A stretch of DNA of 64,000 nucleotides from Virgisporangium ochraceum (GCF_016863655.1 NZ_BOPH01000082.1:1-64000); one strand, 5' to 3'; positions 16,173 to 25,913 are shown, counted from the first letter of the stretch. Notes: generated by a model from the letters alone, not told the origin. Numbers and translations are program-made.

Positions 16173-17688
16173 TGACGACCGGGTCTACAGCGGCTGGCGC
16201 CGCGAGAGGTACGGCTGGTTCATGGGCCTCACCGGCTGGCAGACGGTGCTGTCGGCGGTGGCGCTGCTCCCGCTGCTCCTCGCCGTGTCGCAGAGCCGGT
16301 GGATGGCGGCGATCCAGGTACTGCCGGTCTCGGCGACGGCGGTCGCGCTGATCGCCGTGCCGGTGCGGGGCCGCCCGGCGGCCCGATGGTTGGCGGATGT
16401 CTACATGTTTCTCTGGGGGCGGTTCATGGGTTGGTCACGATGGCGGTCGGCGGCGTCGACGGGCACCGCGACATTGAAGGAGCTCCGGACGGCCGACCTG
16501 CCCGGTGTCGCCGCCGCGCTGCGGTTGCACGACGGTCCGCCGTTCGGGCCGACCCTGCAACGCGTCTGCGTGATCCAGGACCCGCGTGCCGGACGCTGGT
16601 CGGCGGTCGCGCAGGTGACGCACCCGGGCCTCGCGGCGGTCGACGACGCGACCCGCAACGCCTACGCCGACCAGCTCGGCTCGATGCTCGCCGCCGCCTC
16701 GCGCGGCGAGCAGGTGTCGCGGATCTCCATCATGATCCGTACCGTTCCGGACGACGGCGCGGAGCGGGCGGCCTGGATCGCCGACAACATGTCGCCGTCG
16801 GCTCCCGACATCGCCCGTCAGGTCAGCGCACAACTGGAGCACGCGGTGGTCGCGGCGGCCGTGCGGCACGAGGTGTTCGTGACGGTCGGCGTGTCGGAGG
16901 CACGGATCCGTCGCAACGCGGCGCAGGCCGGCAGCGGGGTGGCGGGACGGGCCCGCGTGCTGTACCGGCACCTGCAGGAGATCGAGAACCACCTGCGCGC
17001 GTTGGGTGCCACCCAGCTGCGGTGGCTGCACACCGAGGACGTGGCGGCCGCCGTCCGGACCGGATACAACATGGCGGAGGCCCCCGTTCTGGAGCGGGCG
17101 AAGCAGGAGGCGGCCCGCGGCCGTCCGACCGTGACCGGCCTGCCGGTCGGCGCCGCCGGGCCGGTCAACGCGCCGAGCCCGTCGGCGCGCAGCTACACCC
17201 ACGACGCCTTCGCCACGGTCAGCTACGCGTTGCTGCTTCCGGACCTGCCGACCCGCGTCGGTGCGCTGGCGCGCCTGCTCGAGCCGTCGGAGCCGGGCGA
17301 GCGCCGCACGCTCGCGTTGCACTACGAGCCGCAGGACCCGTCGAAGGCGGCCCGCCAGGTGGAGCGCGACATCTGGACCGCCGAGATGGCGGCCGAGGTC
17401 AAACGGTCGCGGGGATTCCGGGTCGGCATGGCGCAACGGCGGCGGGCGACGGAGACAGCCGTCCACGAGAACCAGGTGGTGGCCGGTCACACGATGGTCC
17501 GGGTGGCCGGTGCGGCGTCGGTCACGGTGCCGGTGAACTGGCCCGTCGAGGATCACGCCGCCAACTTCGAGGCGACGGCGCGAGCCTGCCACTACCGCCT
17601 GCTGCGGCTGGAACTGGCGCAGGACTCCGGGTTCGTCGCGGCCTGCCTGCCCCTGGGCGTCGGGCTTCCCAGCAGGGTGATGGGCTGA
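16153..17688 (+). CDS. SCO6880-family conjugation protein
   Basis: A 511-residue protein from GTG 16153, with AAGGGGTGG upstream and inside the end of the trbL-like gene. Two membrane segments (about 20-75) open the chain, as in PrgI/VirB3, followed by a large cytosolic domain with RVCVIQDPRAGRWSAVAQVT and YTHDAFATVSYALLLPDLPT, typical of SCO6880 proteins. In actinobacterial type IV systems this protein is thought to pair with the VirB4 ATPase, taking the place of the VirB4 N-terminal domain; the next gene is exactly that ATPase, with a TGATG overlap. Confidence 0.85.
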   Translation: MATTTPDDDRVYSGWRRERYGWFMGLTGWQTVLSAVALLPLLLAVSQSRWMAAIQVLPVSATAVALIAVPVRGRPAARWLADVYMFLWGRFMGWSRWRSAASTGTATLKELRTADLPGVAAALRLHDGPPFGPTLQRVCVIQDPRAGRWSAVAQVTHPGLAAVDDATRNAYADQLGSMLAAASRGEQVSRISIMIRTVPDDGAERAAWIADNMSPSAPDIARQVSAQLEHAVVAAAVRHEVFVTVGVSEARIRRNAAQAGSGVAGRARVLYRHLQEIENHLRALGATQLRWLHTEDVAAAVRTGYNMAEAPVLERAKQEAARGRPTVTGLPVGAAGPVNAPSPSARSYTHDAFATVSYALLLPDLPTRVGALARLLEPSEPGERRTLALHYEPQDPSKAARQVERDIWTAEMAAEVKRSRGFRVGMAQRRRATETAVHENQVVAGHTMVRVAGAASVTVPVNWPVEDHAANFEATARACHYRLLRLELAQDSGFVAACLPLGVGLPSRVMG

Positions 17689-19199
17689 TGGCCGGTCGAC
17701 GCCCGGTGAACGGCCGGTCCCTGCCGGACCTCGTGACCGACTACGGCGGCCGCCTGCCGGACGCGCCGCCGCCCCCGGACCGCGGGAACGGCCGCCGCGA
17801 TGCCGCGCTGCTGCGGGCGTCCGCGCCGGCCCGGGGGCATGCCCGTGCCGGCCACGGCTGGTCGCCGGTGCCGGCGCCGCTGGTCGTCTACCGCGCGTCG
17901 ACGGCCGAGATCGGTGGCATCTTCCCGCTTCTGACCGCCGAGGGACTTCCACCGACGGGCGCGTTGATGGGGTACGACTCGGTGACCGCCGGCGGGTTCT
18001 ACGTCGACCCGGTCGGCTGGGTGCTCAAACAGATCGTGACCAACCCCAACCTGATCTTCTTCGGCAAGCCCGGTCAGGGCAAGTCGACGACGGTCAAGGC
18101 GTTCCTGCTGAGGATGATGCTGTTCAACGCCCGCGTGCTCGTCGCCGGGGACGTCAAGGGGGAGTACGAGCCGCTGTGCCGGGCGGTCGGCGTGGAGCCG
18201 ATCGCGTTGGGACTCGGGCTGCCGGCCCGCATCAACCCGCTCGACCTGGGTCCGCTCGCACAGGGCTGGGACCGGTTGGCCGCCGCGGAACGCGGCACGC
18301 GGGCGGCGCTCATCTTCGCCCGGTGGGTCGTGCTGTTGAAGGCGCTCATCGGCGTGCGCGGCGTCCGGGCCACGCCGTCGGACGAGAACGCGATCGCCAC
18401 GGTGCTCGCGGAGCTGTCCGGGTGGTCGCGCGGCGACGGCCGTCTGCGCACGGTCACCATTCCCGAGGTGCACCACGCGTTGTCGCGGCCGACGCCCGAA
18501 CTCGCCGACGCCTGCCGGTATTCCGGCGTGCGGGAGATGGTGGACGCGACACGCCAGAGCACCGATGCGCTCGGCACCCTGGTGCGAGGCGCTCTCGCCG
18601 GTCTCTTCGACTCCGCGACGACGATCCGGCTGGACTGGCGGGCCCCGATCCAGTCGCTGTCGTTGCGGCGCCTCGACGACCTGGGGGACGAGGTGGTCGG
18701 CGTCGCACTCGCGTGTGTCAACTCGTGGTCGCGGGCGATGACCGACCTGCGCCGACCGGGCGAGATCACCATCGTCGTGCGCGACGAGGTGTGGCGCCAG
18801 ATGCGGCTCGGGGTCGGCGCGGTGCAGTCGCTCGACTCCGACCTGCGCCTGTCCCGCAACGACGGCGAGATCCAGATCATCGTGGCGCACAAGCCCAGCG
18901 ACCTGCTCAGCGTCGGCGCGGCCGGCAGCCAGGAGGTCGCGATCGCCAAGGACATGATGGCGTTGTGCGACACCAAGGTGATGTTCGCGCAGGACCCGAA
19001 GATCGCCGACGAGCTGCGTGAGCTCGTCGGGTTGAACGACGTCTCCCGTGACTGGGTGTGCGGCTGGGCCCGGCAACGGACCGGCCGCGCCGTCTGGATG
19101 GTCGGTGACCGGCTCTTCAAGGTGACCACGGTGCGTACCCCCGTCGAGGCGCCCATCTTCGACACCAACACCGCTCTCGTCGCCGAGTCCCCGCCGTGA
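17688..19199 (+). CDS. VirB4-type ATPase
   Basis: A 503-residue AAA-type ATPase that powers assembly or transport in type IV secretion. Walker A is FFGKPGQGKSTTVKAF with Lys132; the Walker B region reads ITIVVRDEVWRQMRLG near residue 366. The sequence NDGEIQIIVAHKPSDLLSVG is the sensor strand seen in conjugative ATPases. It is shorter than classical VirB4, consistent with its N-terminal portion being supplied by the SCO6880-type protein. ATG 17688 overlaps the preceding stop, and its own stop overlaps the M23 start. Confidence 0.88.
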   Translation: MAGRRPVNGRSLPDLVTDYGGRLPDAPPPPDRGNGRRDAALLRASAPARGHARAGHGWSPVPAPLVVYRASTAEIGGIFPLLTAEGLPPTGALMGYDSVTAGGFYVDPVGWVLKQIVTNPNLIFFGKPGQGKSTTVKAFLLRMMLFNARVLVAGDVKGEYEPLCRAVGVEPIALGLGLPARINPLDLGPLAQGWDRLAAAERGTRAALIFARWVVLLKALIGVRGVRATPSDENAIATVLAELSGWSRGDGRLRTVTIPEVHHALSRPTPELADACRYSGVREMVDATRQSTDALGTLVRGALAGLFDSATTIRLDWRAPIQSLSLRRLDDLGDEVVGVALACVNSWSRAMTDLRRPGEITIVVRDEVWRQMRLGVGAVQSLDSDLRLSRNDGEIQIIVAHKPSDLLSVGAAGSQEVAIAKDMMALCDTKVMFAQDPKIADELRELVGLNDVSRDWVCGWARQRTGRAVWMVGDRLFKVTTVRTPVEAPIFDTNTALVAESPP

Positions 19200-20299
19200 C
19201 GAAGTGGGTCCTCGTGCCGGCCGCCGGGATCTACGTGCTGCTGGTCGGGCTGCTGTGCGCCTTCGGGGTCGTCGTGGGTGTCTCCGGCGGCGCGGCCGCT
19301 CCGGCGTGCGGTCCGAACGGGTCGACGCTCACGGTGCCGAAGCCCTGGAAGGACCTGAACCGACCCCGGGAGGAGGACCTGGACTACCTGACCCCGGAGG
19401 AGCTGACGAACGCGACGGTTGTCGTATCCACGATCCGGACGGTGACCGAGGGGTCCAACGGTGGCCCACCGGAGGTGCCGCTCGCTCCGGGCGCCGGCCG
19501 TCGCGCGGCGGAGATCGCGCTCGTGGTGACCTGGGTGGAGTCGAACCTGCGGAACCTCAACTACGGCGACGCGGACTCGTTGGGGCTGTTCCAGCAGCGG
19601 CAGGAGTACTACCCGGTCACGGTCTCGACCGACCCGGTCAGGGCGACCAGAGCGTTCCTGGTCGGACTGCCCGGCGTGAAAGGGCTCGTCCACGTGCCCG
19701 AGTGGCCGGGCATGGAGATCGGTGCGGCGGCCGTCCGGGTCCAGCGACCCGCGCAACGGTACGAGTTCCGGTACCACGAGTTCGACGAATGGGCGGCCGC
19801 CGCGACGCAGCTGCTGTGGGCGGGTGTCCCGGTCTGCCCGCCCGACAGTGTCGCCCCGCAGCCGGCGCTGCACTCCGCCGCGTTGCCGTTGGCCCGCGAC
19901 CTGCTGCCCCGGGACGAGTACGACGACCCGCACCACGACTACCCGGCGGTCGACCTGGCGGTGCCGACCGGCACGCCGGCCTACGCGATGGTTCCCGGCA
20001 CGGTGTCCCTGGTCGACGACGACCGGTGCGGCACGGGCATCGTCATCGCCGCCGGTGACGGCGGCAGCTACGTCTACTGCCACCTCAGTGCCGTGGACGT
20101 GGGTGAGGGGGCGTCGGTCGTCGCCGGGCAGTACGTCGGTGCCACGGGCAACACCGGCCGCTCGACCGGGCCGCACCTGCACATCGGGATCAAGGTCGGC
20201 GAGACCTCCCGGTGCCCGCAGACGTGGCTGCTGTCGGTCTACGACGGGCTGGCCGCGCCGAACCCGCTCCTGCTCCCCACGGTCGGGTGCAGCTACTAG
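19196..20299 (+). CDS. membrane-anchored cell-wall hydrolase, transglycosylase-like plus M23 peptidase
   Basis: A 367-residue protein from GTG 19196 (GTGA overlap). An N-terminal membrane segment (5-30) is followed by a lysozyme-like region (about 95-190) with TWVESNLRNLNYGDADSLGL, where Glu of ESNL may be catalytic. The C-terminal M23/LytM domain (about 235-350) has HHDYPAVDL and the zinc-binding GPHLHIG. Such enzymes open the peptidoglycan for a secretion channel. It ends the first block of the arm; a 56-base gap with motif copy B follows. Confidence 0.88.
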   Translation: MTKWVLVPAAGIYVLLVGLLCAFGVVVGVSGGAAAPACGPNGSTLTVPKPWKDLNRPREEDLDYLTPEELTNATVVVSTIRTVTEGSNGGPPEVPLAPGAGRRAAEIALVVTWVESNLRNLNYGDADSLGLFQQRQEYYPVTVSTDPVRATRAFLVGLPGVKGLVHVPEWPGMEIGAAAVRVQRPAQRYEFRYHEFDEWAAAATQLLWAGVPVCPPDSVAPQPALHSAALPLARDLLPRDEYDDPHHDYPAVDLAVPTGTPAYAMVPGTVSLVDDDRCGTGIVIAAGDGGSYVYCHLSAVDVGEGASVVAGQYVGATGNTGRSTGPHLHIGIKVGETSRCPQTWLLSVYDGLAAPNPLLLPTVGCSY

Positions 20300-20322
20300 A
20301 ACCGTGCTAGCGTTGACGAAAG

Positions 20323-20337
20323 CAACATACGACATAC
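20323..20337 (-). promoter_or_regulatory. shared 15-bp motif, copy B
   Basis: On the minus strand it reads TATGTCGTATGTTGC and it sits 19 bases before the virD4-like start. TTGACG (20314-20319) lies directly upstream on the plus strand and could be a -35 element, suggesting a second promoter inside the arm. Confidence 0.45.
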
Positions 20338-20355
20338 GGCACTCCAGGGGGCCCG

Positions 20356-22245
20356 ATGAGCGCGAAGTCCGGTAGCCGGCCCGAGTTCCTGCTCGTCGCC
20401 GCCGGCATGACCCTCTTCGTCGCCGGCTGGATGTTCTGGCTCGCCGGTCAGCTGTCCGCGGTCGTGACCGGGCGGGGCTGGCCGGACGCGTCGCCCACGG
20501 AGGTGTTCGCCGAGTGGCTGCGCGAGCCCGGCGACCCCGTCCTGGCGTGGCCCGGTGTCGTCGGTCCGGCGTGGCTGGTGTACCTCATCTTCGTCCCGCT
20601 GATGGTGCTGCTCGTCGCCGGCGGCGTGCTGGTCGTCCGGAGCGAGTGGGAGTGGCGCCGCCGCCGGGGCTTCCGGTGGGGGCGGCTCGGTTTCGCCTCC
20701 AGCGACGAGGTCCGGCGCCAGCTCGGTCGCCGGGCCCTCCTGCGGAAGATCCCGACCATCCGGCCCGCCCTCGCCGGCCGGCGACGGGTCGCTCCGGAGG
20801 ATGTCGGGTTCTGTCTCGGCCGCGACGTCCGCTCGTGGCGGCGGGTGTACAGCTCGGTCGCCGACCCCCTCCTGGTGGTCGCGCCGCCCCGGCAGGGCAA
20901 GGACGCGCACTTCGTCGCGCCGTTCACCATCGACGCACCGGGCGCCTGCATCGTGCTGACGACCGAGCTCGAGACGTTCACCACGACCTACGCGATGCGC
21001 GCGCGGCGGGGCCGCGTCATGGTCTTCGACCCCAACGACCTGACCCGGTGGCCCGACCGGATCCGCATGTGCCTGGTCCGGGGATCGGAGAACCCGAACG
21101 TCGCCGACGACCGGGCCACGACCATGGCCAAGTACGCCGGGTACCACATGGGCAGGGAGACCAAGGCCGGCCACGACGCCAGTCACTTCTCGGCCACGGC
21201 CGCGGTCGTCATCCTCCGCTGCTACCTGCACGCCGCCGCCCTGCACGGCCGGACCATCACCGATGTCATGCGATGGACGCGTGACCCCAGCGATCCCGAG
21301 CCGCTGATGCTGCTGCGTCGCGCCGAGGCCGCGGGTGTGGCCGTACCGGGCTGGGCGGCGGAGCTGGCCGCACTCCTCGCCACCAACCCGGAGAGCCGCA
21401 CCGCGATGTGGTCGACCGCGGCCCAGTGCCTGCGGTTCCTGTCCGAGCCGTCCGTGCTCGCGCACTTCTCACCCGGTCCCGACGAGAGCTTCGACCTCGA
21501 GGAGTTCGCCTCCGGCCGCAACACCCTCTACGTCCTGGTGAAGGAGACCGGGTCCAACCCGGTCACGCCGGGCGTCCACCTGCTGATGCAGTCGATGTGG
21601 ACGCAGCTGCGCGGAATCGGCGCGAAGATGCCGGGCGGACGCGTCGAACCACCCGTCACCGTCGAGATCAACGAGGCGATCTACGCGGCGCCGATGGGCA
21701 ACCTGGCCCGGTTCATGGCGCTGATGGGCAGGTCGTCGGTCGCGCTGCACGTCTACCTGCGGTCGGTCTCCCAGGCCAAGGACGCCTACGGCGACTCTGT
21801 CGTCCGCATGATGTGGGACAACGCCGCGGTCAAGGTCGTCGCCGGCGGTCTCGGCAATGTCGACGACCTGGAGGACCTGTCCGAGCTGATCGGCAACGTA
21901 CGGCACCCGTCGGCGATGTTCAGCGCCGGCAACCGGGAGGTGCTCAGCCCGGTGCTGACTCCCGAGGAGCTGCGGACGATGGAGTTCGGTACCGCGATCG
22001 TCATCGGCCGCGACGTGCGGCCGGTCGAGGTCAGGCTGACGCCGTGGTGGAAGCGCAAGGACAGCGCGCAGATCCGCGCCGGCAGGGACAGGGTCGACCG
22101 GCTGCTGCTGCGCTACGCCGAGTCGGCCGGCGTGGACCGGCGGATCACGGACTACATCGCGTCGGCGGGCCGGGTGCCGCCGGTGCTGCGCGGCCGGAAG
22201 TCCGCGACGGTCACCGACCGCGGCAACGGAACGCGGGGGCGGTAG
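20356..22245 (+). CDS. VirD4/TraG-type coupling ATPase
   Basis: A 629-residue coupling protein that brings substrates to the type IV channel. Two membrane segments (about 10-30 and 68-95) precede the ATPase domain. Walker A is APPRQGKDAHFVAPF with Lys182, followed by GACIVLTTELETF. The Walker B position reads PPVTVEINEAIYAAPMG, with Glu-Asn-Glu where TraG proteins have Asp-Glu. QSMWTQLRGIG and LRSVSQAKDAYGD correspond to conserved TraG segments. ATG 20356 has CCAGGGGG upstream. The next gene starts at the following base. Confidence 0.88.
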   Translation: MSAKSGSRPEFLLVAAGMTLFVAGWMFWLAGQLSAVVTGRGWPDASPTEVFAEWLREPGDPVLAWPGVVGPAWLVYLIFVPLMVLLVAGGVLVVRSEWEWRRRRGFRWGRLGFASSDEVRRQLGRRALLRKIPTIRPALAGRRRVAPEDVGFCLGRDVRSWRRVYSSVADPLLVVAPPRQGKDAHFVAPFTIDAPGACIVLTTELETFTTTYAMRARRGRVMVFDPNDLTRWPDRIRMCLVRGSENPNVADDRATTMAKYAGYHMGRETKAGHDASHFSATAAVVILRCYLHAAALHGRTITDVMRWTRDPSDPEPLMLLRRAEAAGVAVPGWAAELAALLATNPESRTAMWSTAAQCLRFLSEPSVLAHFSPGPDESFDLEEFASGRNTLYVLVKETGSNPVTPGVHLLMQSMWTQLRGIGAKMPGGRVEPPVTVEINEAIYAAPMGNLARFMALMGRSSVALHVYLRSVSQAKDAYGDSVVRMMWDNAAVKVVAGGLGNVDDLEDLSELIGNVRHPSAMFSAGNREVLSPVLTPEELRTMEFGTAIVIGRDVRPVEVRLTPWWKRKDSAQIRAGRDRVDRLLLRYAESAGVDRRITDYIASAGRVPPVLRGRKSATVTDRGNGTRGR

Positions 22246-24930
22246 ATGCGGTACCGGACCTTGAACGGCCACAGTGGACGGTGGAAGCGGCTGGACGGGC
22301 TTCCGGGCGGGCTCCCCACCGCGGTGACGGCCGTCGCCACGCTCGTCGCGGCCGTCATCAGCGTCGTCGCCTTCGCGCCGGACCGGACGGTGCCGGACAC
22401 GGTGCCCGTCGCGTGGTTGTTCAGCAGCCCGTCCGGCGAGCTCGGGCGGGTCAACGGCGGCACGGCGAGCGTCGACACCCGGGTCGACGTCGACGGTTCG
22501 GCCGGGCACCGGGTCACCGTCGAACAGACCGACCGGTACCTCGTCATCCGCGACGTGGACACCGGCCGCACGAGCACGCTCGACCTGGTGACCCTGCAGA
22601 TCTCGGCGTACCTGGACACCGCTCCCGGCGAGGGCGTCGAGGTGCTGGTGCACGAGCGGACCGCCTACGTCGTCGACCGTGTCCGTGGCCGGGTCGGCCC
22701 GGTGGACCCGCGGACCCTCGCGCCGACCGGCCCGGTGCTGGAGCTTCCGCCCGGCCTGCGCGGCGGAGGCTTCGACACCGACGGCCGGCTGTGGCTGGCG
22801 TTGCCCGGCGACGGCACCGTGGTGGCGGTGACGCCGGACGCGTCCCGGGGCGCCCCACCCACCACGTCGACGGTGCCGGTGACCGAGCCCGGCCACGACC
22901 TCACGGTTTCGGTGCTGGACAAGGGGATCGCCGTGCTCGACCGCACCGCCGGACAGCTCGTCACCGTCCGCGGCGAGGATGTCAGGCGGACGGCACTGCA
23001 GCTGTCCGGCCCGGCCGAGGTGGCACCACGCACCGGCGGCGACCGGGTCGCGGTGACCGTTCCGACCGACCGCACGCTCGTCGTCGTCGACGGCAACGGC
23101 GCGACGGCCAGCTTCCCCGTACCCGGTAAGGGAAGCGACCTGCGCGCGGCGGTGCCGTGGCAGGGCCGGTTCTACGTCGCCGACGACGCCGCCGGTGTCG
23201 TCTACGTCCTCGGACCGACGGGGACGCCGACCGGGCAGATCGCCGTCCGCGGCAGCAACCACATCGAGCTGAGCGTGCGCGGGAACCATCTGTACATCAA
23301 CGCCGTCGACGGGTCGGGCGCGCAGGTGGTCGACCGCGAGCACAAGGTGTCCGCGGTCGACAAGTACCGCGAGGATGTGGCCGGCGACGACACGCCGCCG
23401 CCGTCGCCGGCACCGAGCGCGTCGGCGTCCGGCTCGGCCCGCCCGGGCACGTCGGATCCGCCGCGGTCGAGCGCGCCGCCGTCGGTCCGGCCGTCGAGCG
23501 CGCCACCGACGGCGCGGCCACCGACCACCGCGCCACCGACGGCGCGGCCACCGACCACCGCGCCACCGACGGCCCGGCCGCCGTCGATCGTGCCGCCGGC
23601 TCCGCCGCGCTCGACCGCGCCAGCGTCGACGAAGCCCGCGTCGACGAGGCCCCCGTCGTCGAACGCGCCGCCGGCTACCGCGCCGTCGTCGCCTGTCGCG
23701 CCGTCGTCCGTCGCGCCCGCGTCGCCGGTTCCGCCCGCGTCGGGGGTGCCGTCCTCGATGGGACCGCCGTCAGCGGGCCCACCGTCGGCCAGTGCCCCGC
23801 CCACGAACCGGGTGCCGACCGCGGTGACCGCCCAGCCGCTGCCCGACGGCACCGTGCGGGTCGGGTGGACCGCACCGGCCGCGCCGGCGGCCGGCTACCA
23901 GGTCGGCGCCATCCGCGCCAACGGTCCCCAGCTGACCTGGCGGCCCGACGGCGGGCAGACCGCGTTCACCGTCCCGGCCGGCACCCTGACCTACGGCGAC
24001 CAGGTGGCCTTCACCGTGGCCGCGATCGACGCCCAGGGCGGCAGTTCCGCGGCGTCGCAGCCGTCGGCGCCGGTGACGCCGTTCACCCGACCCGGCGCAC
24101 CGCTGAACCTGCGGGTGAAGGCGACCGCCGACGCGGTCGACGTGGCCTGGGACCCGCCGACCAACACCAACGGACGGCCGGTCACCGGATACGTCGTCGC
24201 GTTCGACGGCGGCACCAGGGAGGTGACCGGCGGCACCACCGCCCGGCTCGCCGCGCTGCCCACCGGTACCGCCGTCACCGTCGCGGCGTACAACGAGGCG
24301 GGCGCCGGCGAGCCCACCGCGCCGGTGACCGTCACCCCGCCGGCCGAGCCGACCGTCACCGTCACCGGCCAGACGCCGGGCTACACGTTCGTCACCGTGA
24401 CGTTCACCGTCGACGGCGGTGGCGGCGGAACACCGTTGTGCGGCCTGGCGATCGCCGGGATGACGCGGGTCGTCGAGGCCGACTGTGCCGGACAGAGCCT
24501 GACCTACGACGGACTCGCGCCCGGCGTCGCCTACAACGCCACGTTGACCGTCACCAACACGCAGGGCCGCCGCCGGGAGACACCCGTGCCGGCCACGACG
24601 AAGGAGCTGTTCGGGACCGTCGCCTGCAAGGGCACCGACGGCTACTGCGAGCGCGGCGTCGGCCTGTACTCGCAGCCCATGCAGGACACCACGGTGCGGA
24701 CCGGCAGGGCCGGGCTGGACGGGCAGCGGTACCGGGCGACCTGCAAGGTCGTGGGCCGCGACGGCAACCTGTCCGCCGACGCCGAGCTGTTCGCCGCGCA
24801 GTACAACGCCAACAAGCGCAGCGACCTCTGGATCAGGATCACCGTCGACGGCGCCGACCTGTACATCCCGTACGTCTGGTTCAACCTCGACGACAACGAC
24901 AACCGGGCCAACCTCCCGGACTGCCGCTGA
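22246..24930 (+). CDS. membrane-anchored beta-propeller / fibronectin type III protein
   Basis: An 894-residue single-pass protein. After a short cytosolic part, a membrane segment (about 22-45) leads outside. Residues about 60-380 are repeats of beta-strand pairs with DTGRTSTLDLVTLQ and ADDAAGVVYVLGPTGTPTGQ, the pattern of a beta-propeller. A Pro/Ser/Thr-rich stalk (about 385-525) includes three APPTARPPTT-type repeats. Then come two to three FN3 domains (about 525-790; PGAPLNLRVKATADAVDVAW) and a C-terminal Cys-containing domain. Proteins with this plan precede MoxR-DUF58-TgpA operons in many actinomycetes. The role is presumably extracellular contact or sensing. Confidence 0.8.
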   Translation: MRYRTLNGHSGRWKRLDGLPGGLPTAVTAVATLVAAVISVVAFAPDRTVPDTVPVAWLFSSPSGELGRVNGGTASVDTRVDVDGSAGHRVTVEQTDRYLVIRDVDTGRTSTLDLVTLQISAYLDTAPGEGVEVLVHERTAYVVDRVRGRVGPVDPRTLAPTGPVLELPPGLRGGGFDTDGRLWLALPGDGTVVAVTPDASRGAPPTTSTVPVTEPGHDLTVSVLDKGIAVLDRTAGQLVTVRGEDVRRTALQLSGPAEVAPRTGGDRVAVTVPTDRTLVVVDGNGATASFPVPGKGSDLRAAVPWQGRFYVADDAAGVVYVLGPTGTPTGQIAVRGSNHIELSVRGNHLYINAVDGSGAQVVDREHKVSAVDKYREDVAGDDTPPPSPAPSASASGSARPGTSDPPRSSAPPSVRPSSAPPTARPPTTAPPTARPPTTAPPTARPPSIVPPAPPRSTAPASTKPASTRPPSSNAPPATAPSSPVAPSSVAPASPVPPASGVPSSMGPPSAGPPSASAPPTNRVPTAVTAQPLPDGTVRVGWTAPAAPAAGYQVGAIRANGPQLTWRPDGGQTAFTVPAGTLTYGDQVAFTVAAIDAQGGSSAASQPSAPVTPFTRPGAPLNLRVKATADAVDVAWDPPTNTNGRPVTGYVVAFDGGTREVTGGTTARLAALPTGTAVTVAAYNEAGAGEPTAPVTVTPPAEPTVTVTGQTPGYTFVTVTFTVDGGGGGTPLCGLAIAGMTRVVEADCAGQSLTYDGLAPGVAYNATLTVTNTQGRRRETPVPATTKELFGTVACKGTDGYCERGVGLYSQPMQDTTVRTGRAGLDGQRYRATCKVVGRDGNLSADAELFAAQYNANKRSDLWIRITVDGADLYIPYVWFNLDDNDNRANLPDCR
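23501..23580 (+). repeat. 30-bp tandem repeat in stalk of FN3 protein
   Basis: Two exact 30-bp units (23501-23530, 23531-23560) and a partial third encode a decapeptide of the type APPTARPPTT. Copy-number change would alter stalk length without a frameshift. Confidence 0.85.
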
Positions 24931-25913
24931 TGGCAGGCGTCAACGGCGCGGTCCTGCGGCCGCCGGCGCGGGAGAGCACCAGCGTGGTGCGGCAGATCGC
25001 CGACAGCGTGTCGTCGGTCGTGCTCGGCAAGCCCGATGTCGTCCGGCTGACGCTGGCCGCGTTGCTGGCCGAGGGTCACCTGCTGGTCGAGGACGTGCCC
25101 GGGGTCGGCAAGACCACCCTGGCCCGCGCGGTCGCGGCGGTCGTACGCGGTGCCTGCAAACGGATCCAGTTCACGCCCGACCTGCAGCCGTCCGACGTCG
25201 TCGGCGTGACCGTCTACCACCGCACGCGTGGCGACTTCGAGTTCCATCCCGGGCCGGTGTTCGCCAACGTCGTCATCGCCGACGAGATCAACCGCGCCTC
25301 GCCGCGCACCCAGTCGGCCCTGCTCGAGGTGATGGAGGAGCGGCACGTCACCGTCGACGGTGTCCGGCGCGAGGTGCCGCGCCCGTTCCTCGTCGTGGCC
25401 ACCCAGAACCCGGTGGAGATGGACGGCACCTACCGGCTGCCCGAGGCGCAGCTCGACCGGTTCCTTCTCCGGCTGTCGGTCGGCTATCCCGACGAAGACG
25501 TCGAGGTGGAGGTGGCGCGTGCCGCGGCGGCCGGCCGCTCGCCGGAGGACCTGTCACCGTTGACCGACACCCGGACGCTGCGCGAGCTCATCCGGCTCAC
25601 GGGACGGATCCACCTCGCCGACCCGCTGTACCGGTACGCGGTCCGCCTCGCCGCCGCCACCCGCACGCATCCCGACGTGCGGGTCGGGGTGAGCCCGCGC
25701 GGCGTCATCGCGTTGACCCGCGCGGCCCGCGGTCTCGCGCACGTGTCCGGACGCGGCTACGTCCTGCCCGAGGATCTGAAGGAGCTCGTCGGACCGGTGT
25801 TCGCCCACCGGCTCGTGCTCGTACCCGACGCGCAGCTGCGTGCGGTCACGCCCCAGGACGTGCTGGGATCCGTCCTGCGGGGCGTCCCCGCACCGGTTCC
25901 GGTCCGCACATGA
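24930..25913 (+). CDS. MoxR-family AAA ATPase
   Basis: A 327-residue AAA+ chaperone-like ATPase. Walker A is EDVPGVGKTTLARAV (around 55-65), Walker B VVIADEINRASPRTQSALLE, and sensor 1 VVATQNPVEMDGTYRLPEAQ. The helical lid has GVSPRGVIALTRAARGLA. MoxR proteins usually work with von Willebrand-type or DUF58 partners, and the DUF58 gene follows with an ATGA overlap. ATG 24930 overlaps the preceding stop. Confidence 0.95.
   Translation: MAGVNGAVLRPPARESTSVVRQIADSVSSVVLGKPDVVRLTLAALLAEGHLLVEDVPGVGKTTLARAVAAVVRGACKRIQFTPDLQPSDVVGVTVYHRTRGDFEFHPGPVFANVVIADEINRASPRTQSALLEVMEERHVTVDGVRREVPRPFLVVATQNPVEMDGTYRLPEAQLDRFLLRLSVGYPDEDVEVEVARAAAAGRSPEDLSPLTDTRTLRELIRLTGRIHLADPLYRYAVRLAAATRTHPDVRVGVSPRGVIALTRAARGLAHVSGRGYVLPEDLKELVGPVFAHRLVLVPDAQLRAVTPQDVLGSVLRGVPAPVPVRT

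Noticed and set aside
12139..20337. possible att sites from identical CAACATACGACA sequences at 12140 and 20324
   Set aside because: The copies are short, occur near promoters, a third looser copy exists, and no integrase or tRNA is present.
23501..23580. possible CRISPR array
   Set aside because: The 30-bp repeats are directly adjacent without spacers and encode an in-frame decapeptide.
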